From Zanthoxylum bungeanum (taxonomy: Eukaryota; Streptophyta; Magnoliopsida; Sapindales; Rutaceae): a stretch of DNA of 64,000 bases. Numbering within the stretch: the first letter of the stretch is position 1; every line of letters starts with the position of its first letter. Below are positions 36,611-47,883 of the stretch, piece by piece. A program made the position numbers and the translations under genes. The notes under the pieces were generated by a model, which saw nothing but the letters and a program-made list of their open reading frames with translations, was not told the DNA's origin and did not search any database. The stretch spans positions 62,001-126,000 of the forward strand of contig SKCR01035568.1 in the NCBI GenBank assembly GCA_019454045.1, in the 5' to 3' direction.

Positions 36611-37500
36611 GGTTTCTGGACTACAAAATGGTAGATTCAAGAACGGTAATGTCTCAGTTGGGTGAACTACAATTGATCATTCATGAAATATTAGATGAAA
36701 GAATGAAACTCTATGAGACTTTTCAAGTTACCACAATCATTGAAAAGTTGCCTCTATCATGGAAGGACTTCAGGAGCTATCTGTAACACAAAAAGAAGCA
36801 GATGAGTCTTCAAGACTTTGGAGTTCAATTGAGGATTGAAGAGGACAATAGGAAGTCCGAGAAGGCCAGCTATAAGACTATGGAGTCTAAGGCTAATATC
36901 GTCGATGGTGTAAAGGGTAGCAAAAAGAGAAAGAACGGTGGAGCTGATTCTTCCTAAGCGAATAAGAAATTCAAGGGGAAGTGCTACAACTACGGAAAAA
37001 GCGGTCATATGGAAAAGGACTGTAGAAATAAGAAATCTCATGACAAGGGCAAGAAAAAGAAAAACGAGGCACATGTCACTGAAGATGAGCATCTAACTGA
37101 TGAGATCTTAGAAATGAATCTCTCAACGGTGGTAACATAAGCCAACTTGGTTGGGAATCCGAGAGAATTGTGGGTAGACACTGGTGCTACTCGTCATATC
37201 TGTGATGATAACAAGATGTTTTCCTCGTATCAGAAAGTCGATGGTGGCTATCATCTAACAATGGGAAACTCATCTACCTCTAGAGTGGTTGGACAAGGCA
37301 CAGTAGTTCTGAAAATGACATCTGAAAATGAGCTTACATTGAAGAATGTTCTGCATGTTTCTCATATTAGGAAGAACTTAGTCTCGGGCTCTCTCATTAG
37401 CAAGAATGGTTTTAAGATTGTATTTATTTCTGAAAAGTTTGTATTGACCAAGAATGATGTTTATGTAGGAAAATGATACCTCACTGAGGGCCTTTTCAAA
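36611..37500 (+). pseudogene. gag C-terminal part and protease of element G
   Basis: Gag resumes with FLDYKMVDSRTVMSQ and IIEKLPLSWKDF and reaches a basic zinc-knuckle region at 36982-37023. There CYNYGKSGHMEKDC shows the second cysteine changed to tyrosine, which would disable the knuckle. The aspartic protease follows, with the catalytic phrase [13 protein letters not shown] (Asp-Thr-Gly at 37177-37185) and an [11 protein letters not shown] phrase. Stops at about 36784, 36956 and 37138 interrupt one otherwise continuous frame. The product would have processed the Copia polyprotein. The copy is dead. Confidence 0.8.
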
Positions 37501-38493
37501 TTCAATGTAATGACTGTCAATCAACACAGTGCTAATAATAAAGCTACAACTTCCGCTTATATTATTGAGTCACAAAGTGAATGACAAAGGAAGTTAGGAC
37601 ATGTTAATTATGATATAATGCGTAAATTAATTAACATGAACCTTATACCTAAATTTGCAATTGATAACCAACATAAATGTGAGGCATGTGTTGAAGCAAA
37701 AATGCATAGACATCATTTCATTCCATAGAACGAAGTTCTGAACGTTTGGAACTTGTACACTCTGATGTGTGTGATATGAATATTGTGCAAACAAGAGGCG
37801 GTAAAAAGTACTTTGTCACTTTTATTGATGATAGCACAAGATTTTGTTATGTGTATTTGCTGAGGAGCAAAGATGAAGCTATTGAGAGCTTTATACACTA
37901 AAAGAACGAAGTTGAAAATCAACTTGGCAAGAAAATCAAAAGAATCGGGAGTATTAGAGGTGGTGAATATGTGTCACCATTGGTGAATATTGTTCCAATC
38001 ATTGAATTATTCACGAAACTAATGCTTCTTATTCGCCTCAACAAAATGGAATTGTTGAGCGCAAAAACTGAATATTGAAGGAAATTATGAACGCCATGTT
38101 GACAAGCTCTGATCCACCCCATAACTTGTAGGGGAAGCCTTGCTTTCCGCCAACTACGTTCTGAACAAGCTACCTCACAGAAGATTGGACAAGACACCGT
38201 ACGAGTTGTGGAAATATCATGTACCTTCCTACAAATATCTGAAAGTGTGGGGGTGTTTTGCAAAAGTAATGGTTCATAAACCTAAGAAGGTTAGAATAAG
38301 ACCCAAAACTGTTGATTGTATATTCATTGGATATGCTCGCAACAGTAGTGCGTATCGATTCTTGGTACACAAGTCTGAGATTTCTGACATCAATCCGAAT
38401 ATGATAATTGAGTCAAGGAATGCGACATTTTTTGAAGAGACATTTCCTAATAAGGAAAGACAAAGAACATAGTCTTTCAAAAGAACTAATGCG
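37501..38493 (+). pseudogene. Integrase region of element G (left copy)
   Basis: A GAG-pre-integrase zinc region (RKLGHVNYDIMRKL and HKCEACVEAKMHRH) is followed by the integrase core. The core has LVHSDVCDMN and FIDDSTRFCYVYLL, which carry the first acidic residues, and then a degraded stretch with shifts. The C-terminal part is open from 38140 (LPHRRLDKTPYELW, YKYLKVWGC, VDCIFIGYA). It ends shortly after a TAG stop (QRT*), where element F begins. The last 370 bp are duplicated at 47436. Confidence 0.8.
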
Positions 38494-38915
38494 CTGATGT
38501 AGCGATGTCGATTGTCGGTAGCATGTGATGGTGACACGTGTCTGGCGTACATTAGCATGATTTACTATGATATTGACACGTGGCAGGCGCATGTTAGCAG
38601 ATTCGGCGCACGTTAATAGACGGCGCATTTTAGAAAAACTTCTCTGATTGGTCCACGTGTCCCGGCGCACGTTACCAGACTCCAGCGAACGTTAGCGATC
38701 ATGACGCAGGCTGCGCATCGCGACGCCCATATGACTTTTTTGCCCTATTTGTCCATTTTTCACTGTTTTGGCCCCGAATCAACTTCAGAGAGTCCTGAAA
38801 CTTTATTTATCTACAAAATAACACAAAACACATCAAAATATTCACAAAACTCAAGAAACTATATAAAATATTATGTCAAATGAGTGGGAAATAGTGATAC
38901 ATTTACCACTCATCA
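38494..38915 (-). repeat. 3' LTR fragment of element F
   Basis: On the minus strand it starts TGATGAGTGGTAAATG and runs about 420 bp, with the same sequence as the first part of the H, E and D LTRs. It is then cut off at the junction with G. It includes CACGTG-containing motifs and the TCGCGACGC phrase typical of this LTR. Confidence 0.85.
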
Positions 38916-39324
38916 CACCCCCAAACCTAACATTTTGCTAGTCCTCGAGCAAAATAATAACATAAACATCTTTAAAATAAAATTAAACTAAGCCATTTTC
39001 GTAGGGATCACGGTTGCATTTAGCATAAGCAACAAGCCTTTAAACCCCTAGGTGTCCATAGTGGACGAGTTGTAGTCTCGTGAGGGCTCATAGTGTCGAT
39101 ACCCACAAACGTCAATATTAAAACTAATGCACACAAAAGCAAAAAGACAAGAGAAAAGAGAATAAACAAGTTAGTGACTAAACATGTGAAACTTCTTATC
39201 CAAGTTAATAGTTGTTTTCTTTCTTTCTAAATTACCGTATAAGTAAATTCTCCGATTATTTTTACCATTCTTCATATACACGGCCAACAAAATATTAATC
39301 AACTCATTTTGCCCACAATAGTGA
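38916..39324 (-). other. Polypurine tract and 3' untranslated region of element F
   Basis: On the minus strand GGTTTGGGGGTG directly precedes the LTR and is the polypurine tract. Just upstream is CTCGAGGACTAGCAAAATG, a phrase common at the 3' end of Athila/Tat elements. The remainder matches 51302-51735 of element E. It is interrupted at 39324 by element C. Confidence 0.75.
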
Positions 39325-42300
39325 TAAGGTTTATCACGAGTCGCTCTGACCTACCATTTCCTTCAAAGGATATGTATTAACAGTGCAAAACTTATTTAGA
39401 ATAAGGTTCCATGAAAAAACTGTTTGACAGATATCATATAGGATATGAACAGGAAAGAAACATGGTTTCTCATTCCTAATAATTTGGATATGCTGCGCAT
39501 AACGTTTGGATGATACCAAATTAGAACCCAAATTTGATAAGTGCCAATTAGAGGTTATCCTAGGGAAAACCATAAGTATAGTACTTATATATCTCACAAG
39601 AGAACAATGTGATTGTTGCTCGCCATGCGGTTTTCCTAAGAGGAATACCGATATGCAGTGGTAAGTGGGAGGACAGTAAAACTCGATGAAAATCAGGGTA
39701 ATACTGTTCAAGGCACGAAGTCCGTAATGGAACATAAATAGTTCATCAAGGATGAAACTAAACCATTAATCTTCGAATACACAAGAACCGCGTAGATCGG
39801 AGAGAGTCAGAAAACAACCTGGGGTATGGGTTTCTGATCTCACCTCATAAAGATATTAATCTTTGGAGGTATACCAACCGACTACGTTTTGAGGAAGTGA
39901 TACAAGGTATCGACTCCCTATTATGACTAGTTTGACTAGAGACATTATCTCTATATCAGTGTTTAATCCATTGTGGATAAACCTTTATATTCTAGAACAC
40001 TAAGTGTTTCATTATATAAAGATGATACTGAGATAAACACATTAGATGTGAATAACATAATTTATATTTTGAATATAATTAAAATCTCAAAACATATAAA
40101 ATGACAAATAAATAGCTCAAATTGATTTGATCAAATAGAGACTTATATGTGGCATTGTAGTCTAGGACAGAATTAGACAAGACTCGTATATCCACACTTT
40201 TGAAGAGTGGGTACTAGGACTGATTTGACTATTCAAATAAAGTCTACGAATCTAGTTTGTTAGGTAAAGTACCTAAAACACTGTTTACTTGGTAATAGTG
40301 TAAGTGCCACCGATCTGTTAGCCCTATTCATGGTGAAGTTAGTGGGCCCATATCTAGCTAGGCTAGATGTGAACATGAATATTCGTGACCTTAACGGATG
40401 TGGCATCATGTTGTGGTTATGTGTTTCTTTTGAAGAACACAAATCGGAAACTATTATAGTTTCGACACGAAGTAGATAAACAGATCGACTATAGTATTAT
40501 GCCGTCACGGTAAGACCGTAATGAAAATACTTAAGCAGTAAGTTTCAAAAATACATGAAAGAGTATAGTATTCTTTCAGATGAGGACTCCTCCCGAGACA
40601 CGTCAGTTTGACGATGTGTCCAATCTAAAAACCGAATTTTGTTGGACATGATAAGGTTTATCACGAGTCGCTCTGAGCTACCATTTCCTTCAAAGGATAT
40701 GTATTAACAGTGCAAAACTTATTTAGAATAAGGTTCCATGAAAAAACTGTTTGACAGATATCATATAGGATATGAACAGGAAAGAAACATGGTTTCTCAT
40801 TCCTAATAATTTGGATATGCTGGGCATAACGTTTGGATGATACCAAATTAGAACCCAATTTGATAAGTGCCAATTAGAGGTTATCCTAGGGAAAACCATA
40901 AGTATAGTACTTATATATCTCACAAGAGAACAATGTGATTGTTGCTCGCCATGCGGTTTTCCTAAGAGGAATACCGATATGCAGTGGTAAGTGGGAGGAC
41001 AGTAAAACTCGATGAAAATCAGGGTAATACTGTTCAAGGCACGAAGTCCGTAATGGAACATAATAGTTCATCAAGGATGAAACTAAACCATTAATCTTCG
41101 AATACACAAGAACCGCGTAGATCGGAGAGAGTCAAAAACAACCTGGGGTATGGGTTTCTGATCTCACCTCATAAAGATATTAATCTTTGGAGGTATACCA
41201 ACCGACTACGTTTTGAGGAAGTGATACAAGGTATCGACTCCCTATTATGGCAAAGTGCCAAGAGTCCGAAATGGATACCATGTATAACAACTATGTTTGG
41301 ATAATAGTTGTTGTACCGCAAGGCATTGTGCCTATTGGTACAATGTAAGTCTTCAAGGAAGACATACATGGATGGCAACATACCAACGTACAAAGCTAGG
41401 CTTGTGACGGAAAGGTATCGTTATCAACATTATGTTAATAACGGTTCAACCTTTTACCTGTTGCCATAGTAAATCCATTTTGATGATGCTTGTTGATACT
41501 GCATATTTCATTTATGAAATACGTTAGTTAAAGATCAAAATCGCTTTCCTGAAAAGGAAACCGTTTGGAGGATGCTTACAACATCCTGACGATTTTGTAT
41601 AACCGACAAACAAGGTTTGCGGGTTATTCGATCCATGTTTGGATTGATGCAAGCATTAGGTTCTTGGAACTGTCATTTTGAAATAATCATAATGGTTTAT
41701 GATTTGACTCAAAACGAAATGATTCTTGTGTATATAAGGAGGTTAGTGGGAGAGCACTGATAATGAAATTCCCATAAAGCAATTGGTGAAAGCTTGGCTT
41801 TCATAGAAATTCTCCGTAGAATTCTGTGGAGTAACAACCTTTATTCAAGGAATAAAGATCTACTGAGATAGATTTGGAGTTGTTAACGCTCTCTGGGAAA
41901 TTGTACATTTAAAATGTACTTGATATGGTGTCTCATACGCTTTGAGCATATGGAGTCACAATCAGGACAATCCAAGTGATAGTCACCGGATTGAAGTTAA
42001 GGACATCTATTAGTATCTCAGAGAACTAAAGATGTTGTCTTGAGCTATGGAGAAGGACAACTTGAAGTGACTGGGATCACTGCCGCAAGTTTCCAAACAG
42101 TTAAAATACTGCGGTACTATAAAGTTTGAATAACGGGACAGTGAGCTGGAAATCTTCCGAGCAAGATACTGTTGCCGAATTAACAACAAATGCGGATTAT
42201 TGGTGCAGCTGAGGCAGCAATAGAAGCCATTTGGGTCGAAAATAAATCTAATTAGATTAGATATAGTTCTGTTAGCAGCTGAGCTGGGCGTCAGCACAGT

Positions 42301-42510
42301 CTAAAGAATTAAAGGTCTCATCGACGATCCAGATATATACTTCTATATTCATCTGATTCATTCGGATCATACATCGTGGCGATATGGTGATCGTATAAAT
42401 CGCGTCAGACGATAATCATGCAAATCTGCTGACGAAAAGCTTTTCTCAGCAATTTGAGCGAACCGTACATAGTTCGGGTGTACGACACTTGAGTGACTAG
42501 CTATGTGCCA
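39325..42510 (+). pseudogene. pol remnant of element C with a 1.3-kb internal duplication
   Basis: 39325-39926 is nearly identical to 40645-41246. The first copy is joined at 39926/39927 to sequence that normally lies about 700 bp upstream (ACTAGTTTGACTAGAGAC). After the second copy the pol remnant runs on through reverse transcriptase and RNase H to the polypurine tract at about 42510-42520. No frame survives. The open frames on the minus strand (39334-39735 and 40723-41061) are antisense twins created by the duplication. Confidence 0.7.
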
Positions 42511-42520
42511 AGTGGGAGAT

Positions 42521-44606
42521 TTTTGGATAATATGACCCATAGCATCACTATTTGTACAGATCATAGTGTTGTTGTACAAATTAACTATGTGACAAGGAAA
42601 TTGCACTCTCATCATTTGTGATTAGATCACCTTAGATATATAAATGAAGAGAGGTCCCTATGATTAGTTCCTGGATTGAGAATGATATGAGATAGTATCA
42701 GTCCACGAAGGATTAATCATTAAATATCCCTAGCCGGAGTATTATCGAGACTGGACATCGATAATGCGGAATAGGCTAGTATTGCACTTGTGCGCGTTGT
42801 GGGCACAACGGCATAGTTCTCATATATATAAGTATTGGATACTTATGCAAGTACGATAGGAGGTTATGTTTCACCGATGGTACGGGAAACAGCTTCGCTC
42901 TGGATAGACCCCTCGGAATCCCATTGGTATTATGACTATGTGTCTATGGGAGTCCGACATCAGGGTAGGTGTGTATGGTCTTAACCTGAGACTTACACCG
43001 CTAATGCTTACGACAATCAATATACTTTAGTTGAGGTCGTCTAGGACTCTAACCGGTTCTGTGTACGCCAATGCTGGGTATATTGAGAATCGTAGAGTAT
43101 TGGGTGTGATGTCAAGACGGAAGTATCACTCCAGTCATAATGGAGATGATGTCACGCAGGATTCGGTATTAGTGCTCTTAAGTGCTGGCCGGCCATCGGG
43201 ATATTATGACAAGGTCATGTATATCCGATTATAGAGACTAGTTACCAGACATCCGACATGTGATTCGGACGGGGCAGACACTTATCCAGCCCCAGCCCTA
43301 GCACGTGACTATCCGATACTGGGTCGATATACACAATACTTGGTATACTACGCTTGATATAGATCTTAAATATTCTTAGATGAATATGACCGGAGAATTG
43401 GGTAGACTTCGTGCTTTGCTAGAAGCCGATCTTGTCTCGTAAATCGGTAGAACGTAGTACTTGGTACGTACGTGATTCGGATACTCCGACGACCGTATTT
43501 ACTACCGAATTATCTGGGGATCTCATGGGTCGCTTCCCGATAATGCACCGATGACGCATAACTCGCACTCATTAATAATCTGGGATTATATAGAAGAAAG
43601 AGAAAATTAATCTAGGATTAATTACGGAGATATTTTATCTGGGATAAAATATCGTCTAAAGAGAGAGAATGATTAATTTGGAATTAATCGGTAAATTAAT
43701 ATATTCGATATATTAAACGAAATTAGATTTCGACGCGGAATTAAAATTAGATTTTAATTCGGGCGAACGAATTAATTTAGAATTAATTCGTTAACGACGT
43801 GAATAGTGAATTCGCTAGGCGTAATCATTAAATTACGACGCGACGGAAAATTCGCTAATTAGGAATTAGCGAACCTAAGCCCGAGTGTGATTGCGAGTGC
43901 ATTCGTATTTCGAATTCGAGTGCGGCAACGCAAGTCACATCAAGCGTCAAATCATTCGTCACATCAAGCGTCAAATCAAAAGTCACTTTGAGTGATTGAT
44001 TGATTGATTGATGTGATTGATTGATTGAGTGATTGACACACATCAAGTCACTTTAATAAAGTGACATTGAATAGTAGATGGAGTAGGAAATAGTGAAGTT
44101 GGTTGAGACTTTTACCATTTTAATTATTTGGTAATTGTTTAATGTATTTTCTGGGAAAATATATAAAGGTTTTTGGAAAATCATAAGGCAACCAATTACA
44201 CATTTTTTCTCCCCATCTCTCCTCCTCTCTTTCTCACGCCCAAGGGGCTGTTTCTTTCTTCTCCAACACAGCTCACTGCCGTGAGCTTTAGGGGAGCAAT
44301 GAGTGTGTTTTTTATGCAAAAACACAAGTGCTAGCACACTTACGAGACTTGCGAAGGTGTTAGTGAGGTTCACCCATGAGGCGGGATCCGTTCGACGAAG
44401 CTTGGAGCTTGACGAAGGACCAAATTTGAAGCCAAAACAGTGAGCAACATCACTGCAGTTCACGCCCTTGGCAGTGGGGTTTTTCAAGTTTTGTTGCTTG
44501 CCGCGTCTCTCAACCGATCGATGTGAGTATTCCGCTACCTCCATTGATGTATTCACACATGATTTTCATTGCTTGTTTGATCTTGGGACCTAGATAAAAC
44601 CTAACA
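42521..44606 (+). repeat. 3' LTR of element C
   Basis: About 2.09 kb, from TTTTTGGATAATATGACCC (the expected TG start is mutated to TT) to AAACCTAACA. It is homologous to the A and B LTRs along its length. The array of inverted repeats with 3-nt centres is at about 43565-43865 and is especially clear here. Confidence 0.88.
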
Positions 44607-44631
44607 CTACAGACTTAATTACTCGGATTTT

Positions 44632-44672
<41 letters not shown>

Positions 44673-45332
44673 TTGCAACATCTTTGATCCATGTAGCGAG
44701 CTTTGGGTCAGTGACTCCCAACCAGTTGGTTTTAGGGCACTAGGTGTTAAAACACTCTTACGGACTTAATTACTCAAATCTTAGAAGCCATTTTTCTTTT
44801 TCTTTTTTTTGTTTTTTTATCCCATCGCTTTTTTAGATGCTTCCTCTAATTAAACTAGAGCACTGAATATTACAAACTTTTCAATTACAACTCATGTATG
44901 TATGTTATCAAGTATGTTGATAATACATGTCAATTGAGCATATGAAGATTCATTTTAATCAGTTTTATGGAGAATTCACAAATTAAATAATTCAAAAGGA
45001 AATAAACAAAAATTAACTTGTTCCGAAATAGGTTGAAATACGTCTCAGGAGTGGAAATTCCTTACACAGCTATCTCATACCAATTTCACCCGATTAATCA
45101 AGTTAAAAACACAAAAACACAAAATATTTTTTTAATTTTTTGTTAAACTTTTCAAATTTTTTGAATTTTTTGAAAATGTTTGACTAAAAATAACCCAATA
45201 AAAATAAGATACTAGTCAACTATTCCCCTCCCCTAAACCTAAATGAGACATTGTCCCTAATGCCTTAAAAAGTAGTAAAAGAGTTTAGAAGATAGTACCT
45301 GGTTAGCTGAGATTCTACATCTAAAATGAAAA
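44607..45332 (-). other. 3' untranslated region of element F, between C and LOG
   Basis: Non-coding on both strands. It contains the phrase AACCAGTTGGTTTTAGGGCA, which is present twice in the matching part of element E. It ends at the LOG stop codon. Confidence 0.6.
44633..44669. repeat. (TA)n microsatellite
   Basis: A pure TA run next to the right end of element C. The matching site in element E (about 51985) has only a short TA stretch, so the run expanded in this copy. Confidence 0.9.
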
Positions 45333-45986
45333 TTAAAGGTTAAGATCCAGATTTATCTGACGCTTCTTACCATGATCGTTATCAGACCAGTTAATCCTGG
45401 AAAGGATAGGGTCGATTTGTGGTTCAAAGGCAAAGATTTGGTCAATTAAATTTGAGGCATTTTTGGCATTGAAGATGAGATCTTTTAGAGGCTTTGACAC
45501 GAACCCATTTGTCCGGACATCATCAAGAAACACACAAAGAAAATCATAAAATCCATCAGCATTAAATAGTCCAATAAGTTTCTGGTGTATGTTCAAGTTC
45601 ACCCAAGATAGTACTATAAAAATTTCCTCCATTGTACCCAAGCCACCTGGCAAAGCAATAAAAGCATCAGCACGGTTAATCATTTCCATCAGTCGTTCGA
45701 ACATACTTGGCACAATCAGTTCCTCTCTGTTTGATGGTCCTATCGGATTCGCTTCCACCAAGGGTTTTGGGATGATTCCCAAGACTTGACTGCCTCCTTC
45801 CTGTACAGCCCTTGAAACGATCCCCATTAGTCCAAGATTGCCTCCGCCATATATAAAATGCATATTCCTTTCAGCTATGGCTCGACCCAATTCCTGTGCT
45901 GCCGCTACGAATTATGGCTTAGACTCAACACTAGTACCGCAAAACACACAGATATTTACAACTCGTCTTCGTGAAGTGGCTTCCAT
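45333..45986 (-). pseudogene. LOG: LOG-like cytokinin riboside 5'-monophosphate phosphoribohydrolase, one nonsense codon (in element F)
   Basis: LOG enzymes release active cytokinin bases from their riboside monophosphates in the cytosol. The frame begins MEATSRRRV and has the N-terminal NICVFCGTS phrase, YGGGNLGLMG, and the family signature PGGLGTMEE (45624-45650), which carries the active-site Arg/Glu neighbourhood. It ends with a DPILSRINW tail. With 217 codons it has the full length of plant LOGs. Codon 25 is TAA where the E copy has CAA, so only a shorter product from a downstream Met (185 residues, lacking the FCG nucleotide-binding start) could be made. There is no intron, although plant LOG genes usually have several. 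It lies in the sense direction of element F, upstream of its 3' LTR. Confidence 0.88.
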
Positions 45987-46510
45987 TTTTATGTATTTCT
46001 TTCTTAGCTCTGGATGCCTTCAAGAGTGTAATGATGAGTTGAATTTATAGCACCTGAAAAAGGGTTAGTAATAATAGCACTAGTACCTTCCCACTGATGA
46101 TTCTTAGCTAACCAATAAAATAAATCGTGAAAGGTCAAAAAGTCTGGATTCTGTCGGAGAAAATAAGAAAAGAAAAGCAAATCAAAGCAATTATTAAGGC
46201 AACAGAATTGTGTACGCAATACACCACTCGCTTGGTAAATAAATCCATTAGGATGCGTCTCAAAAATTCATTCCTTACTTAGTTATCACTAATGAATTAG
46301 CTCTCATTTTTGTGATTGCCAAACACCATTCCTTTTATCTTGTTTAAATGCTCAGTTTGTGCTTTTCCCTGAAAATATCACACAAAATTAAAAATTCTAC
46401 AACATGTATACACAAAATATAAAAACAGAAATTACAACAAATTGCATGGGTTGCCTCCCTGCTGGCGCTAAATTTTTCGTCTTCAGCCAGACGTGACCGA
46501 ATTCCATCTA
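45987..46510 (-). other. Element F between LOG and the acidic frame
   Basis: It contains a degraded match (about 46230-46360) to the small frame that precedes LOG in element E; the cysteine-rich part is missing. At 46440-46470 lies the conserved block CATGGGTTGCCTCCCTG, found at the same place in element E (56278) and in many Athila/Tat elements after integrase. Confidence 0.6.
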
Positions 46511-47409
46511 TCAATGAGGTTTCAGTGTGGTTTTTGATGTCCGATTAAAGACAATCTCGTGAGTATTGTTTTTGAATTGTCTTTTCCAACGGTAAAGTGG
46601 CAAAAAGAATTTTGTCTCATTCAGTGCTTGTGCCACCTTTTTAATCTTTATCGCTCCAATGGTTCCTGAAAAGAAAGAAAGAAAATCAGGAGGTCTCGTA
46701 TGGTGCTTGACTTTGAATGGAAGTTCCATTCTGTCAAGCTTCTAGGTGATATCTTTGATATGTACTCCCCAAAACAGTGATGTTTCTCCTGAATGCTCGA
46801 GATCTTCAATAAGGTATGACATTTGCTCCTATATTTTCTTTGCATCTTGCTCCACCATTTCTTCATAAATGTATTTTAAAATTTCCTCCTTTAGTTCTTC
46901 GTCTGTCATCTGTGAAATATATGCTCCATAAGTGTCAACCGGAGGATGTAAGGATGTGTCTGATTTTAGGTCTTCAACCTCTGATATGACTGGCTCAGAT
47001 AGATCTTCTTCAAACATTAGTGCAATGGAAGCTTCAAGATCTTCATTTTGAGGATAAAAGATTTCATCCTCATTTTTTGTTGGCACAAACAGCTCTGCTT
47101 CTTCATCCTCGTCAGAGTCCGAATAATAAAAATCAAATTGAGACTTTATTGGTTCGGGTTCCTAAACTGATACCTCTGATTATTGATACTGCTCAGCCTC
47201 TTCCTCTGTTAAGATGTCATTGTGAAACTCTGGGTATTTGAAGACTTCATCAGTGTCATTTTAAAATGCTTCTTGAGGTATGTAGCTATGTTTTCTGTTA
47301 ATTGTCTAATTTGATCTGTCATTCTCTGTATGGATTCTTCTTGACTCTGAAATTGTGCATTAATTTGAGCTTCTCGTTTCTCGAACCAATCTTTGTGCAT
47401 GTGAATCAT
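46511..47409 (-). pseudogene. Acidic, coiled-coil-rich gag-like frame of element F
   Basis: On the minus strand one frame with one shift and several stops can be followed for about 300 codons. It begins with a heptad-like stretch (WFEKREAQINAQFQSQEES, then TDQIRQLTENI), similar in style to the ENQIGQLA region late in Athila/Tat gag. It continues through a very acidic run (YYSDSDEDEEAELF) and ends with a basic segment (YRWKRQFKNN). I do not recognise a domain. It takes the place where E has gag-protease. It is decayed, mostly through nonsense codons of the CAA-to-TAA or CAG-to-TAG type. Confidence 0.5.
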
Positions 47410-47435
47410 CTGATATTCCTCTGATGGTTCTGGTC

Positions 47436-47883
47436 TACCCTATAACTTGTAGGGGGAAGTCTTGCTTTCCGCCAACTAAGTTGTGAACAAGCTACCTCAC
47501 AGAAGATTGGACAAGACACCATATGAGTTGTGGAAAAATCATGTACCTTCCTACAAATATCTGAAAGTGTGGGGGTGTCTTGCCAAAGTAATGGTTCCTA
47601 AACCTAAGAAGGTTAGAATATTACCCAAAACTGTTGATTGTATATTCATTGGATATGCTAGCAACAGTAGTGCATTTCGATTCTTGGTACACAAGTCTGA
47701 GATTCCTGACATCAATCCGAATATGATAATTGAGTCAATGAATGCGATATTTTTTGAAGAGACATTTCCTTATAAGGAAAGACAAAGAACATAGTCTCTC
47801 AAAAGAACTAATGATACTATCAAGGACAGTGATCAGGTTGACCAAGAGTCAGATCAACATAAAATATTAAGGCAATTGAACAT
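47436..47883 (+). pseudogene. Integrase C-terminal region of element G (right copy)
   Basis: 47436-47812 repeats 38117-38493 with a modest number of differences (LPHRRLDKTPYELW, YLKVWGCLAKV, VDCIFIGYASNSS). It then continues beyond the point where the left copy is cut (TIKDSDQVDQESDQ) to the AACAT target duplication of solo LTR H. Past H, at 61645, the same reading frame resumes. The right copy is therefore the part that is continuous with the rest of G pol. Confidence 0.8.

Larger units (their letters stand above)
39325..44606 (+). mobile_element. Element C: 5'-truncated Copia element of the A/B family
   Basis: It has integrase to RNase H remnants, a polypurine tract and a complete 3' LTR, but no 5' LTR, leader or gag. 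The left end is a piece of integrase that also occurs 1,320 bp further in, so the element contains a partial tandem duplication. Compared with element E, about 215 bp of F sequence are missing at the left junction, so truncation and deletion happened together. There is no target duplication. Confidence 0.8.
38494..47435 (-). mobile_element. Element F: truncated Athila/Tat-type Gypsy element carrying a LOG gene
   Basis: On the minus strand it contains a gag-like acidic frame, a conserved GGGAGGCAACCCATG block, a LOG coding sequence, a 3' untranslated region, a polypurine tract and the first about 420 bp of its 3' LTR. Both ends are cut off, and G integrase sequence lies on each side, 370 bp of it duplicated. 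The same order of parts is seen in element E, which shows they are one family. Copia element C is inserted in the 3' untranslated region. No pol domain is left. Confidence 0.75.

Noticed and set aside
39334..41061. Pairs of long minus-strand frames in element C, and a matching one at 24516-24818
   Set aside because: They are antisense to the Copia integrase/RT relic and occur twice only because that relic is duplicated.
45333..45986. The LOG in F as a functional host gene
   Set aside because: It has a nonsense codon at position 25, lacks introns, and lies between retroelement parts in the same order as in element E.
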